Positions 1-8,560 of a stretch of DNA of 64,000 nucleotides are shown one piece after another. The translations under genes were made by a program, and so were the position numbers. The stretch is from JAXLSZ01 sp046330315 (GTDB lineage: Bacteria; Actinomycetota; Thermoleophilia; Solirubrobacterales; 70-9): NCBI GenBank assembly GCA_046330315.1, contig JAXLSZ010000005.1:124001-188000 (forward strand), in the 5' to 3' direction. The number at the start of each line of letters is the position of its first letter. Position 1 is the first letter of the stretch. Below the pieces are notes generated by a model. It did no database searches and was not told the DNA's origin. It was given only the letters and a program-made list of their open reading frames with translations.

Positions 1-100
1 TCGCCTCGCGGGCGGCCCCGGCTCGCTCGGTCGCGGCATCGCGGGCGCCGCTCAACCGCTCACCGGCCCGCCCTGCCCCGCGTCTCAACTCGTCGACCAT
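1..100 (-). CDS. Partial gene, N-terminus of an unrecognised protein
   Basis: An open frame reads leftward from an ATG and leaves the window. The visible start (MVDELRRGAGRAGERL...) is rich in Arg, Ala and Glu and looks helical; I do not recognise the family. A TAGTCT box lies 7 nt upstream of the ATG, the same leaderless-start signature seen at many genes here. It is divergent from nrdR and shares its upstream region. Only about 33 residues are visible, so function cannot be given. Confidence 0.45.
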   Translation of the reverse strand, partial: MVDELRRGAGRAGERLSGARDAATERAGAAREA

Positions 101-107
101 GGCGCAC

Positions 108-113
108 AGACTA
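108..113 (-). promoter_or_regulatory. Leaderless-type -10 box (TAGTCT) of the partial gene
   Basis: TAGTCT on the minus strand, 7 nt before the ATG that ends at 100. It fits the TANNNT-N6/7-start pattern repeated through the window. Confidence 0.4.
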
Positions 114-169
114 CATCGCCCAAATCGCGGGGGGATTTCGGGGCGGCCGCAGCGAGCTCGGGACGCTAT

Positions 170-185
170 ACACCATATGTAGTAG
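170..185 (+). promoter_or_regulatory. NrdR box 1
   Basis: ACACCATATGTAGTAG matches the known NrdR-box pattern (ACAC-W-ATAT-W-T-W-GTGT type) at about 12 of 16 positions. A second copy begins exactly 31 bp downstream. Tandem 16-bp boxes about three helical turns apart are the usual NrdR operator, so nrdR-nrdJ is probably autoregulated. Confidence 0.75.
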
Positions 186-200
186 TTGAAGCTTGGCCTG

Positions 201-216
201 CCACCATGGCTAGTAG
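201..216 (+). promoter_or_regulatory. NrdR box 2, overlapping the -10 box
   Basis: CCACCATGGCTAGTAG shares 12 of 16 positions with box 1, offset by 31 bp. It contains the ATG at 206, which could be mistaken for the nrdR start, and overlaps the TAGAAT box at 214-219. Binding of NrdR here would occlude the promoter. Confidence 0.65.
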
Positions 217-219
217 AAT
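214..219 (+). promoter_or_regulatory. -10 box of nrdR (leaderless)
   Basis: TAGAAT lies 7 nt before the GTG at 227 and overlaps NrdR box 2. The spacing implies transcription starting at or next to the start codon. Confidence 0.5.
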
Positions 220-226
220 TGGGTGT

Positions 227-754
227 GTGCGTTGCCCCTCATGCGCATCCCCCCAAACCAGGGTCCGAGAGAGCCGGGCGGCCGACGGCGGTGCCGCGGT
301 GCGCCGCCGGCGCGAGTGCCCGGAATGCGGCCGGCGCTTCACAACCTACGAGCGCCTGGAGCCGGGTCCGCTGCAGGTTCGCAAGCGTGACAGGCGGCGG
401 CAGGCCTTCGACCGCGCCAAGCTGCGCGGGGGGATCGCCAGGGCCGCGCACAAGCGCCCCGTCTCCGCGGGCGAGGTCGACGCGCTGGTCGCCTCGATCG
501 AGGCCGAGGCCGAGCGGGCCGGAGGGGAGATCGCCACCGCGAGGGTCGGCGAGCTCTGCCTCGAGGGGCTGCGGCGGATCGACCGGGTGGCCTACCTGCA
601 GTTCGCCGCCGTCTACAAGCAGCTCGATGTCGAGCAGGTGGGCGCGGAGCTCGCCGCCCTCGGCTCCGGCGAGGCGCAGCCGGATGGGAAGAGCCCGCTC
701 GTTGCGGAGATCTCGGGGGAGGGTTCCATCCGACCCGAGAGCGATCCTGGATAG
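227..754 (+). CDS. nrdR: Transcriptional repressor NrdR
   Basis: 175 aa. NrdR represses ribonucleotide reductase genes when (d)ATP is bound to its ATP-cone domain. The N-terminus has a zinc ribbon with Cys3, Cys6, Cys31 and Cys34 (VRCPSC...ECPECGRRFTTYE), followed by an ATP-cone from about residue 48 to 138 and a low-complexity tail. I chose the GTG at 227 because NrdR proteins begin at this CPxC motif, and because the ATG at 206 lies inside NrdR box 2 with no Shine-Dalgarno. Family length is usually about 150-170. It is followed 35 nt later by its expected target, nrdJ. Confidence 0.95.
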   Translation: MRCPSCASPQTRVRESRAADGGAAVRRRRECPECGRRFTTYERLEPGPLQVRKRDRRRQAFDRAKLRGGIARAAHKRPVSAGEVDALVASIEAEAERAGGEIATARVGELCLEGLRRIDRVAYLQFAAVYKQLDVEQVGAELAALGSGEAQPDGKSPLVAEISGEGSIRPESDPG

Positions 755-789
755 TCCACCCCGAAATCGCTGCGAGAGGAGAGAGAACG

Positions 790-3700
790 ATGCCGAGGAG
801 CGCTGAGAGCACGACCGCCACGACCCGCCGCGGGCTGGCGATCGAGCGGCGTTTCAGCGCTCCGGGAGTGCACCCTCTCGACGAGGTCGAGTGGGAGATC
901 CGCGACGCGGTGATCGGCGATCCCTCCGACCCGGCCTTCGAGCAGCACGGCGTCGAGTTCCCCAAGAGCTGGTCGCAGAACGCCACCAACATCGTCGCCC
1001 AGAAGTACTTCCGCGGGAAGCTCGGCTCCGAGGAGCGGGAGTCCTCCGTGAAGCAGATGATCACCCGGGTGGCCGGGACGATCGCGGCCTGGGGCCGCGA
1101 CGGCGACTACTTCGCGAGCGCCGAGGACGCCGAGGCGTTCGAGATGGAGCTGACCGCGATCCTGCTCCACCAGAAGGCCGCCTTCAACTCGCCGGTCTGG
1201 TTCAACGTCGGCTTCGAGGAGCACCCCCAGTGCTCGGCCTGCTTCATCCTCAGCGTCAAGGACACGATGGAGTCGATCCTCGACTGGAACACCAAGGAGG
1301 GGATGATCTTCCGCGGCGGCTCGGGGTCGGGGATCAACCTCTCCAACATCCGCGGCTCGGTCGAGCACCTCTCCAAGGGGGGGCTCGCCTCCGGGCCGGT
1401 CAGCTTCATGCGCGGCGCCGACGCCTGGGCGGGGACGATCAAGTCGGGCGGCAAGACCCGGCGCGCCGCGAAGATGGTCGTCCTCGACGTCGACCATCCC
1501 GACATCGAGGACTTCATCTGGTGCAAGGCCCGCGAGGAGGAGAAGGCCGCGGCCCTTCGCGACGCCGGCTTCGACATGTCGATCGACGGCGAGGGCTTCA
1601 CCTCCATCCAGTACCAGAACGCCAACAACTCGGTCCGGGTCACGGACCAGTTCATGCAGGCGGTCGAGAACGGCGACGACTGGGACCTGATCGCCCGGGT
1701 GGGCGGCAAGCCGATCAGGTCGCTGGAGGCGCGCGAGCTGATGAACCAGATCGCCGACGCCGCCTGGCGCTGCGCCGACCCCGGCGTCCAGTACGACACG
1801 ACGATCAACCGCTGGCACACCTGCCCGAACAGCGGTCGGATCAACGCGTCCAATCCCTGCTCCGAGTACATGCACGTGGACGACTCCGCCTGCAACCTCG
1901 CCTCGCTCAACCTGATGCGCTTCCGGCGTGCGGACGGGAGCTTCGACGTCGCCGACTTCGAGCACGCCGTTGACATCGTCTTCCTGGCCCAGGAGATCAT
2001 CGTCGGGCCCTCCAGCTACCCGACCGAGGAGATCGGTCACAACGCGCGCGCCTTCCGCCAGCTCGGCCTGGGCTACGCGAACCTCGGCGCGCTGCTGATG
2101 TCGGACGGGCTGCCCTACGACTCCGACCGCGGTCGCGCCGTGGCTGCGGCGATCACGGCGCTGATGACCGGCCGCGCCTACCGCCAGTCGGCGGTGATCG
2201 CCGGCCAGGCCACCGGCCCCTACGACGAGTACGAGCTCAACCGCGAGCCCCACAACGAGGTCATGCGGATGCACCGAGACGCCGCCTACGAGATCGACGA
2301 GGAGCTGGTCGAGGACGATCTGCTCTCGGCGGCCCGGCGCGCCTGGGACGAGGCTGTCTCCGAGGGCGAGGCGCACGGCTATCGCAACGCCCAGGCGACG
2401 GTGCTGGCGCCGACCGGCTGCCTGGTCGGAGACAGCCTGGTCTCGACCAGCCGCGGTCTTGTCCGCCTCAACACCCTCGGGGACACCACAGGTGAGAAGT
2501 GGCAGCCCCTCGAGGTCGAGGTGGCGACCGACGAGGGGCCGCGACGTGCGAGCGATTTCTACATCAACGGCTTCGAGCAGGTGGTCTCGATCGAAACCGG
2601 GCGCGGCTACCGGATCCAGGGCACCCCCACCCACCGGATCAAGGTGATCGACTCCGAAGGAAACTGGGTATGGCGGCGGTTTGCCGAGATCGACAGCGGC
2701 GATCGCGTGCCGCTGATGCTGAACGGGATGGTCGGCGAGCCACAGAACGTGATGCTGCCACCGCTTGGGGAGTTCCACTGGAACGCGGACTTCCGCACTC
2801 GCGTCCCCCGTGCCGTAACGCCGGAGCTGGCCGAGCTGGTCGGCTATTTCATGGGAGACGGCTCCCTGCACGCGAAGGGGCTGCGCTTCTGCGTCGATGG
2901 CAAGGACCAGGACGTCGTCGACCGGTTGGTCGAGCTGGCCGTCGAGCTGTTCGGCCTCTCGGCGAACATCACCGAGAAGGGGGGCTACACCGAGGTCGCC
3001 TACGACTCGGTGCCGCTGAGCACCTGGTGGGAGGCCTGCGGATTCGCGAAGCTCCATCCCGCGGCCGAGCACACCGGCAAGGGCTGGCATCCGCACATCC
3101 CCGACGCGATCCTCCACACCAACAACCGGGAGACGTACGCCGCCTTCGTCCGCGGCCTGTTCGAGGCGGACGGCACCACCAACCACGGATACGCATCGTG
3201 GACGACCGTAACCGAGAGCTTCAGCCGAGACGTGCAGACGCTGCTTCTCACCCTCGGCTTCGTCACGACGAGGAAGACAGACGCTGCCGCGACGAACTGG
3301 GGCGAGCACGAGCGCTACGTGCTGAGAATCCTCAATGTCGCCGAGGCGACCCGGTTCGCCGAGGAAATCGGCTTCATCTCGAAGCGAAAGGGCGAGTCGC
3401 TGACGCAGGGCGATCACCGGCGGGCATCTCGCAACAACCGGATCCCCCTCAGCAGAGGGATGCTCGACGAGCTGGCGCCGGAGAACGATTCGCTTCGGAA
3501 GACGATGCTCATGGCTCACAACCGGACCGGCGATGTTTCCCGACGCTCGGCGACCGCGTTGCTCGAGCGCACCGAAGACGAGCAGCTCGAGCATCTCCTC
3601 GGCTTCTTCTACGACGAGGTGGGCGAAATCGAGATGCTGGACGACCAGCCGACGTTCGACCTCTCGGTACCCGACAACGTCACCTATGTCGCCAACGGCT

Positions 3701-6195
3701 TCGTCAGCCACAACACGATCAGTTTCCTGATGGACTGCGACACGACCGGGATCGAGCCCGACTTCTCCCTGGTCAAGTTCAAGGAGTTGGTTGGCGGCGG
3801 GCAGATGACGATCGTCAACCGCTCGGTGCCGCTGGCGCTGCGCACGCTGGGCTACTCCGAGGCCGAGACCGAGCAGATCGACGCCCACATCACCGAGCAC
3901 GGGACGATCGTCGGGGCGCCCGGCATCAGGGACGAGCACCTCGAGGTCTTCGACGTCGCGGTCGGAGAGAGGGCGATCTCCCACACCGGCCACATCGACA
4001 TGATGGCCGCCACCCAGCCGTTCATCTCGGGCGCGATCTCCAAGTGCGTGGTCGGCGACACTCTGGTCGCAAGCGGCGAGGGTCTCGTCCGCATCGGTGA
4101 TCTGCATTGCGGCGAAAGCCCCGACAGCTTCCGCGACATGGAGCTCGAGATCGCATCCCTGGACGGCTACCGCCCGACCGACGCCTTCTACTTCGGAGGC
4201 GACCGTGAGACCCTGAAGGTCACCCTGCGTTCGGGCCACAAGGTTGCCGGTACCCCAAACCACCGGCTCCTGACCTGCAGCGGCGACGGCGATTTGGTCT
4301 GGAAGCGACTCGATCAGATCGAGGCCGGCGACCACGTCGCCACCCAGTACGGGGACGAGTTGTGGGCGAGCGAGCCCGTCTCGTTCGAGAGCTTCGCCCC
4401 TGCCCCGACCTACGGATCCCAGAAGCAGATCCGGATTCCGGCCGAGATGAGCGATGACCTCGCCTTCTTCTTGGGAGCCTTCGCCGCGGAGGGCCACATC
4501 ACCCGCAGCAACCACACCGTGCGGATCGCCAACACCGACGAGGGCGTCATCGAGCGGCTGTGCTCGCTCAGCCGCTCGCTCTTCGGGATGGAGGCCCGGC
4601 TGGTGCGCGGCGGCGGACGCTGTCCATCGGTCGACCTCTCCTCCAAGCGTCTTGTCGAGTTCCTCGACTACCTCGGCTGCGGCGACCGCGCTTCCACCAA
4701 GCGCATCCCGGGCGCCGTGCTTCGCTCCCCCCGCAGTTCCGTGCTGGCGTTCCTCTCCGGGCTGAGCCTTGACTCCTACCTCCCGGCAAGCCTGCCGAAA
4801 TGGGCGATCTGCCTGGACTCGGGAGGGCTTCTTGACGACCTCCAGGCCGTGCTCACGAACCTCGGCATCGTCCACAACCGCATCACCAAGTACGACGCCG
4901 CTTACGACAAGTCCTTCGACGAGGTGTACGCACACGGTCGTCACGCTCAACGCTTGGTCGAGTTGATCGACTTCCCAGAGCCCCACAAGCGGGCGCGGGC
5001 AGTGGAGATCGTCGCTTCGACCGTTGGTGCCGGAACCGCGGACCTCGTTCCGGGCATCAGCGGCGGTGAGCTCTACGAGCTGCTTCCGAAGGGCCGCGGC
5101 GGCAGAGGCGGCGGCGGCAGCGGCAACTCGCGCGAATTCAGTTTCCTCAAGGATCCCCGGACCAGACTGGTCAGCCGTGACTCCCTCCAGCGGGTCGCGA
5201 CGATTCCGTGTGTGGTGCTGCCGGACTGGCTCGAGACGGTGCTGGAGCGGAATCTGCACTTCAGCCAGGTTGAGAGCGTGGTTGAGAACGGCGTCAAGCC
5301 TGTGTTCGATGTCTCAGTTCCGGTGACCCACGCCTTCACGGCAAACGGCATCGTCAACCACAACACGGTCAACCTGCCCGAGTCGGCCACAGCCGAGGAC
5401 ATCGCCGACGCCTACACGCGCGGCTGGAAGGGCGGCCTGAAGGCGCTGGCGATCTACCGCGACGGCTCGAAGACCGCGCAGGCGCTGCGCACCGACGCCC
5501 AGGAGGAGACGGAGGCCGAGGAGCCGGCCGAGGCGGCGGGCCCGGTTCGCCGCAAGATGCCGCGCGAGCGCCAGTCGATCACCCACAAGTTCTCGATCGG
5601 CGGCCACGAGGGCTACATCACGGCCGGCAAGTACGAGGACGGCACCGTCGGGGAGATCTTCCTCACCGACATCGGCAAGGAGGGCTCGACCCTGCGGGGG
5701 ATGATGAACGCCTTCGCGACGGCGATCTCGATCGGCCTGCAGTACGGGGTGCCGCTGGAGATCTTCGTGAAGAAGTTCAGCTACATGCGCTTCGACCCCG
5801 AGGGGATCACCCAGAACCCGGAGATCCCCTTCGCCAAGTCGATGCCCGACTACATCATGCGCTGGCTGGCGAGCCGCTTCATCGACGACCTCGACGAGCT
5901 CGAGGACCTCGGCATCCTCACCCCCGAGGTCCGGGCCCGCACGGAGGCCGAGCTGGCCGCCGCCGAGTCGGGCAACGGGAATGGCTCCAACGGCCACGGA
6001 ACCGACGCCGGCCCGGCCGCATCCGGTGGCTCGGTGGCGCCGACCGAGGCGCTGACCGACACGCCCCCGGTGATCCCGGCGAAGCTCTCAGGCACCGACC
6101 TCGGCCCTGCCTGCGACCAGTGCGGCGGGATCATGCAGCGCACTGGCTCCTGCTACACCTGCCCCAGCTGCGGCAACAACACCGGCTGCGGCTGA
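790..6195 (+). CDS. nrdJ: B12-dependent (class II) ribonucleotide reductase with two inteins
   Basis: 1801-aa precursor; removing two inteins (432 and 440 aa) leaves about 929 aa, normal for actinobacterial NrdJ. It reduces ribonucleotides to deoxyribonucleotides using adenosylcobalamin, without oxygen. Visible motifs include NSPVWFNVG, a redox cysteine (Cys148 in QCSACF), the catalytic Asn-Cys-Glu signature NPCSEY (Cys357), APTG/TISFLMDCDTTG, GAISK/TVNLP, and a C-terminal Cys-rich tail (CDQCGG...CPSCGNNTGCG). A clear GAGAGGAGAG Shine-Dalgarno precedes the ATG. The gene is downstream of nrdR and its operator. Function requires protein splicing at both sites. Confidence 0.97.
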   Translation: MPRSAESTTATTRRGLAIERRFSAPGVHPLDEVEWEIRDAVIGDPSDPAFEQHGVEFPKSWSQNATNIVAQKYFRGKLGSEERESSVKQMITRVAGTIAAWGRDGDYFASAEDAEAFEMELTAILLHQKAAFNSPVWFNVGFEEHPQCSACFILSVKDTMESILDWNTKEGMIFRGGSGSGINLSNIRGSVEHLSKGGLASGPVSFMRGADAWAGTIKSGGKTRRAAKMVVLDVDHPDIEDFIWCKAREEEKAAALRDAGFDMSIDGEGFTSIQYQNANNSVRVTDQFMQAVENGDDWDLIARVGGKPIRSLEARELMNQIADAAWRCADPGVQYDTTINRWHTCPNSGRINASNPCSEYMHVDDSACNLASLNLMRFRRADGSFDVADFEHAVDIVFLAQEIIVGPSSYPTEEIGHNARAFRQLGLGYANLGALLMSDGLPYDSDRGRAVAAAITALMTGRAYRQSAVIAGQATGPYDEYELNREPHNEVMRMHRDAAYEIDEELVEDDLLSAARRAWDEAVSEGEAHGYRNAQATVLAPTGCLVGDSLVSTSRGLVRLNTLGDTTGEKWQPLEVEVATDEGPRRASDFYINGFEQVVSIETGRGYRIQGTPTHRIKVIDSEGNWVWRRFAEIDSGDRVPLMLNGMVGEPQNVMLPPLGEFHWNADFRTRVPRAVTPELAELVGYFMGDGSLHAKGLRFCVDGKDQDVVDRLVELAVELFGLSANITEKGGYTEVAYDSVPLSTWWEACGFAKLHPAAEHTGKGWHPHIPDAILHTNNRETYAAFVRGLFEADGTTNHGYASWTTVTESFSRDVQTLLLTLGFVTTRKTDAAATNWGEHERYVLRILNVAEATRFAEEIGFISKRKGESLTQGDHRRASRNNRIPLSRGMLDELAPENDSLRKTMLMAHNRTGDVSRRSATALLERTEDEQLEHLLGFFYDEVGEIEMLDDQPTFDLSVPDNVTYVANGFVSHNTISFLMDCDTTGIEPDFSLVKFKELVGGGQMTIVNRSVPLALRTLGYSEAETEQIDAHITEHGTIVGAPGIRDEHLEVFDVAVGERAISHTGHIDMMAATQPFISGAISKCVVGDTLVASGEGLVRIGDLHCGESPDSFRDMELEIASLDGYRPTDAFYFGGDRETLKVTLRSGHKVAGTPNHRLLTCSGDGDLVWKRLDQIEAGDHVATQYGDELWASEPVSFESFAPAPTYGSQKQIRIPAEMSDDLAFFLGAFAAEGHITRSNHTVRIANTDEGVIERLCSLSRSLFGMEARLVRGGGRCPSVDLSSKRLVEFLDYLGCGDRASTKRIPGAVLRSPRSSVLAFLSGLSLDSYLPASLPKWAICLDSGGLLDDLQAVLTNLGIVHNRITKYDAAYDKSFDEVYAHGRHAQRLVELIDFPEPHKRARAVEIVASTVGAGTADLVPGISGGELYELLPKGRGGRGGGGSGNSREFSFLKDPRTRLVSRDSLQRVATIPCVVLPDWLETVLERNLHFSQVESVVENGVKPVFDVSVPVTHAFTANGIVNHNTVNLPESATAEDIADAYTRGWKGGLKALAIYRDGSKTAQALRTDAQEETEAEEPAEAAGPVRRKMPRERQSITHKFSIGGHEGYITAGKYEDGTVGEIFLTDIGKEGSTLRGMMNAFATAISIGLQYGVPLEIFVKKFSYMRFDPEGITQNPEIPFAKSMPDYIMRWLASRFIDDLDELEDLGILTPEVRARTEAELAAAESGNGNGSNGHGTDAGPAASGGSVAPTEALTDTPPVIPAKLSGTDLGPACDQCGGIMQRTGSCYTCPSCGNNTGCG
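2419..3714 (+). other. Intein 1 of NrdJ, with LAGLIDADG endonuclease
   Basis: 432 aa inserted between APTG and TISF, a conserved active-site segment. The splicing signals are complete: first residue Cys (CLVGDSLV), block B with TPTHR, C-terminal His-Asn (FVSHN), and +1 Thr. Two LAGLIDADG motifs (LVGYFMGDG and VRGLFEADG) both keep the acidic residue, so the homing endonuclease may be active. The inside is slightly less GC-biased than the exteins, consistent with horizontal arrival. Confidence 0.93.
4045..5364 (+). other. Intein 2 of NrdJ, endonuclease partly degenerate
   Basis: 440 aa inserted between GAISK and TVNLP. It starts with Cys (CVVGDTLV), has block B TPNHR, ends His-Asn (GIVNHN), and has +1 Thr, so splicing should work. 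The first LAGLIDADG motif (FLGAFAAEG) has Glu at the acidic position. The second (LSGLSLDSY) has Ser where Asp/Glu is expected, suggesting a decaying endonuclease. A Gly-rich stretch (GRGGRGGGGSG) lies near the end of the endonuclease part. Confidence 0.92.
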
Positions 6196-6226
6196 GTTGT
6201 AGAGCGGATGCAGTCCGGTCCGGGAA

Positions 6227-6255
6227 TTGACCCGGTCTGTGCCGTGTGCCACAAT
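6227..6255 (+). promoter_or_regulatory. Promoter: TTGACC - 17 bp - CACAAT
   Basis: The -35 hexamer TTGACC (6227-6232) is 17 bp from CACAAT (6250-6255), which matches TATAAT at 4 of 6 positions. It would drive the secreted repeat protein that starts at 6333, with a leader of about 70 nt. Confidence 0.5.
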
Positions 6256-6332
6256 CCGGCCAACGGGCCCAGCGGGCGGCCAACTGGCCCAGCGGGCAAG
6301 GCGTTCGCGCAAGGCAAGGGGAGGGCGGTCAG

Positions 6333-7223
6333 ATGAGAAGCAGGTTCGGTCGTGGACGGGTCCGCAGTGGCCTGGTGGCGTTCGCAACCTCGGCAGCAAT
6401 CGGCGCGGTGGCGGCAACCGCTGCGTTCGGGGACCTCTCTTCCAGCAGCGAGCAGAAGTTCATCCCCCGCAACGTCTTCGGCGACGTGACCGCGAGCTGT
6501 TCTCACGGCCAGCACGTTAACTTCGGCGGCTTCAAGCTCGACTACAGCCTGCCGCTCGACTTCAAGCTGTGGCCCGCCTCGATGGGCCCGCTGGGCAAGG
6601 ACACCAACAAGTGGTCCACGGTCGCGGCCAGCCCCACGATCAAGGGCGGCAAGCTGACCTCGATCGCCTACTGCCAGGGCGGCGCCGAGCCGACCGTGGT
6701 GCGCAAGCGCAAGATCGTCCTGGAGAGCGCCGCCAACGACGCCTTCCAGAACGTCAGCGTCACCTGCCCGAAGGGCAGGAACGTGATCGGCGGCGGCTGG
6801 GCGGCGCGGACGTCGAACCCGCTGAACTTCGATCCCGAGAACAGCCAGAACCGCCTCAACATCATGGGCCTGCAGCGGACCTCGAGCCGGACCTGGCAGG
6901 TAACGGTGGTCAACCAGACCACGAAATCCCACGCCGTGACCGCGATCGCCCTCTGCGGCAAGGGCGCGGCGCCGAAGACGTCGGTGGCAACCGAGCGCGT
7001 CCCGCTGTACGCGACAAAGACGGCGACGGCGACCTGCCCGGGCGACAGCGAGGTCGTCTTCGGCGGCTTCCGGGGCGACTTCGACAACCTCTCGGGCCGC
7101 AACGACTTCATCCTCAGCTTCTACCGCTCCTCGAAGAAGGCGATCACCGTCCGGGGGGCCCAGAACGGCATCCCACCGAACGACAAGGCCGGCAAGCTTC
7201 AGGCCTTCGCCTACTGCCGCTGA
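6333..7223 (+). CDS. Secreted Cys-Gly repeat protein, unknown function
   Basis: 296 aa. The ATG at 6333 is preceded by AAGGGGAGG and begins a signal peptide (RSGLVAFATSAAIGAVAATAAFG). The mature part has three related modules of about 90 aa. Each has Cys just before a Gly-rich turn (SCSHGQHVNFGGF, TCPKGRNVIGGGW, TCPGDSEVVFGGF) and ends with a second Cys (AYCQGG, ALCGKG, AYCR). I see no catalytic motif. The same module occurs in the secreted protein at 41220-42356, so this is a local paralogous family. Likely an extracellular or envelope protein; role unknown. Confidence 0.85.
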   Translation: MRSRFGRGRVRSGLVAFATSAAIGAVAATAAFGDLSSSSEQKFIPRNVFGDVTASCSHGQHVNFGGFKLDYSLPLDFKLWPASMGPLGKDTNKWSTVAASPTIKGGKLTSIAYCQGGAEPTVVRKRKIVLESAANDAFQNVSVTCPKGRNVIGGGWAARTSNPLNFDPENSQNRLNIMGLQRTSSRTWQVTVVNQTTKSHAVTAIALCGKGAAPKTSVATERVPLYATKTATATCPGDSEVVFGGFRGDFDNLSGRNDFILSFYRSSKKAITVRGAQNGIPPNDKAGKLQAFAYCR

Positions 7224-7257
7224 GCGCCGCTTGGCGGGTCCGGGCGCGGCCCGGTGA

Positions 7258-7285
7258 GGCGGGCCCGGCTCAGGCCGGGCCCGCC
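7258..7285. terminator. Bidirectional hairpin between convergent genes
   Basis: A perfect 12-bp stem, GGCGGGCCCGGC / GCCGGGCCCGCC, with a TCAG loop. It sits between the stop of the secreted protein (7223) and the Rieske gene on the other strand. The loop contains the Rieske stop codon and one arm is its last codons. No U-tract is present, so this is a structural inference. Confidence 0.5.
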
Positions 7286-8430
7286 AGCGCCGCCATGTAG
7301 CGCTCGGCGACCATGCGATCGAAGGCGTGGGTGTCGTCCTCGTCGATCGCGTAGCGGCCCGGTGAGTAGCCGCGCGAGGCCACCCCCTTCTGGGTCAGCT
7401 CGCAGACGTGCCAGTCCTCGCGGTTGACCTGGTCCCAGAAGTCGACCGCGTCGGAGGGGTCGAAGCCCTCGGCGGCGATCGTCGCGGGCTCGAACAGCCA
7501 CTCGCAGGTGACCAGGGTCCGGTCCGGGGCCAGCGGCCAGAGCGTATGGAGCATCACGTAGTCGGGGTGGAAGGAGACGAGCGCGTTGGGAAAGAGCGTG
7601 ACGTAGAGGACGCTGCGCAGCTCCGCCCCCGAGAGCCCGGCGATCGGGGCGCGCTCCCCGCCCCCGTTGCGGGCCATCGTCTCGGCTCCCTCGATCAGGT
7701 CCAGCGAGCCCCCGCACCACTGCCCCGCCCCCTCGAAGGCCTCGCCGCTGTCGTAGGGGGAGAGCGCGTTCAGTTCCGGGTGGACGCCGGGGCAGTGCAG
7801 GCACTCGTTGTAGTTCTCGACCACCGCCTTCCAGTTGGCCCCGACCTCGTAGAGCCGCTCGGCGGCGGGCCGAAGCTCGGAGACGCGGTAGCGCTCGAGG
7901 CGCTCGGCGAGGTCGCCGACGTGGACGGCGGGATCGGGGGCCTCCCCGCTCGGGTCGGCGAGGAGTAGGCCGCCGACCAGCGCGGTGCGCACCTTCCGCA
8001 GCGCGTTGCAGGCGGGATCGAAGTCCTCGAGGCCCTCGGTGTGGGGCGCGGCCAGCAGGGCGCCGTCGAAGCCGTAGGCCCAGGCGTGGTAGGGGCAGCG
8101 GATCAGGCGCCCGGCCTTGCCCGCCCCTTCGAGCAGACGCGATCCGCGGTGGCGGCAGACGTTGTAGAAGGCGCGGACATCCCCGTATTCGCCGCCGACC
8201 GCGAAGATCGACTCGGCCCCGAACTCCCGGGCGAGGTAGGCACCGGGCTCGGCCACCGCCGAGACGTGGCCCAGGCAGACCCAGCCGGCGAAGATGCTGC
8301 CGATCTCCCACTCGAGGACCGCCGGATCGGTGAAGGCGGCGGCGGGCAGCCCGCTGGCGCTCCTCAGGGGCCTCAGGGTCCGCTCGATCTCGGCCGCTTG
8401 GAGCGGCAGCTGTCCGTTGGCTCGGCTCAT
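7270..8430 (-). CDS. Rieske non-haem iron ring-hydroxylating oxygenase, alpha subunit
   Basis: 386 aa. An N-terminal Rieske [2Fe-2S] domain has CRHRG (Cys92, His94) and CPYHAW (Cys112, His115). The catalytic domain has NYNECLHCPGVH, giving iron ligands His212 and His217. These enzymes hydroxylate or demethylate aromatic or quaternary-amine substrates with electrons from a reductase. No reductase or ferredoxin gene is adjacent, so the substrate cannot be named. The start is the ATG just before MSRANG; reading further upstream gives only low-complexity Ala/Arg sequence. Confidence 0.9.
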   Translation of the reverse strand: MSRANGQLPLQAAEIERTLRPLRSASGLPAAAFTDPAVLEWEIGSIFAGWVCLGHVSAVAEPGAYLAREFGAESIFAVGGEYGDVRAFYNVCRHRGSRLLEGAGKAGRLIRCPYHAWAYGFDGALLAAPHTEGLEDFDPACNALRKVRTALVGGLLLADPSGEAPDPAVHVGDLAERLERYRVSELRPAAERLYEVGANWKAVVENYNECLHCPGVHPELNALSPYDSGEAFEGAGQWCGGSLDLIEGAETMARNGGGERAPIAGLSGAELRSVLYVTLFPNALVSFHPDYVMLHTLWPLAPDRTLVTCEWLFEPATIAAEGFDPSDAVDFWDQVNREDWHVCELTQKGVASRGYSPGRYAIDEDDTHAFDRMVAERYMAALAGPA

Positions 8431-8548
8431 TCTCCCGCGTGCCGGGCGCCGCAGGCCCCGGCCGCACGGGTGAGCATATGCGCGGCGGGCCGGCCTCGCA
8501 CCCGCCGAGAACCCGGGAGCCCGGGTGGCGGCCCGGGCCGGCCTGGCA

Positions 8549-8554
8549 TAGGGT
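8549..8554 (+). promoter_or_regulatory. Leaderless-type -10 box (TAGGGT)
   Basis: TAGGGT ends 6 nt before the ATG at 8561. There is no Shine-Dalgarno in the gap. Confidence 0.5.
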
Positions 8555-8560
8555 GGTGAC

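Noticed and set aside
197..212. A Kozak-like GCCACCATGG and a HindIII-like AAGCTT before nrdR, resembling vector sequence
   Set aside because: The bases are explained by NrdR box 2, which matches box 1 at the same positions, and the flanks are continuous genomic sequence.
613..5259. A 1548-aa open frame antisense to nrdJ
   Set aside because: It is a shadow of high-GC codon bias: no motifs, low complexity, and a fully conserved gene on the other strand.
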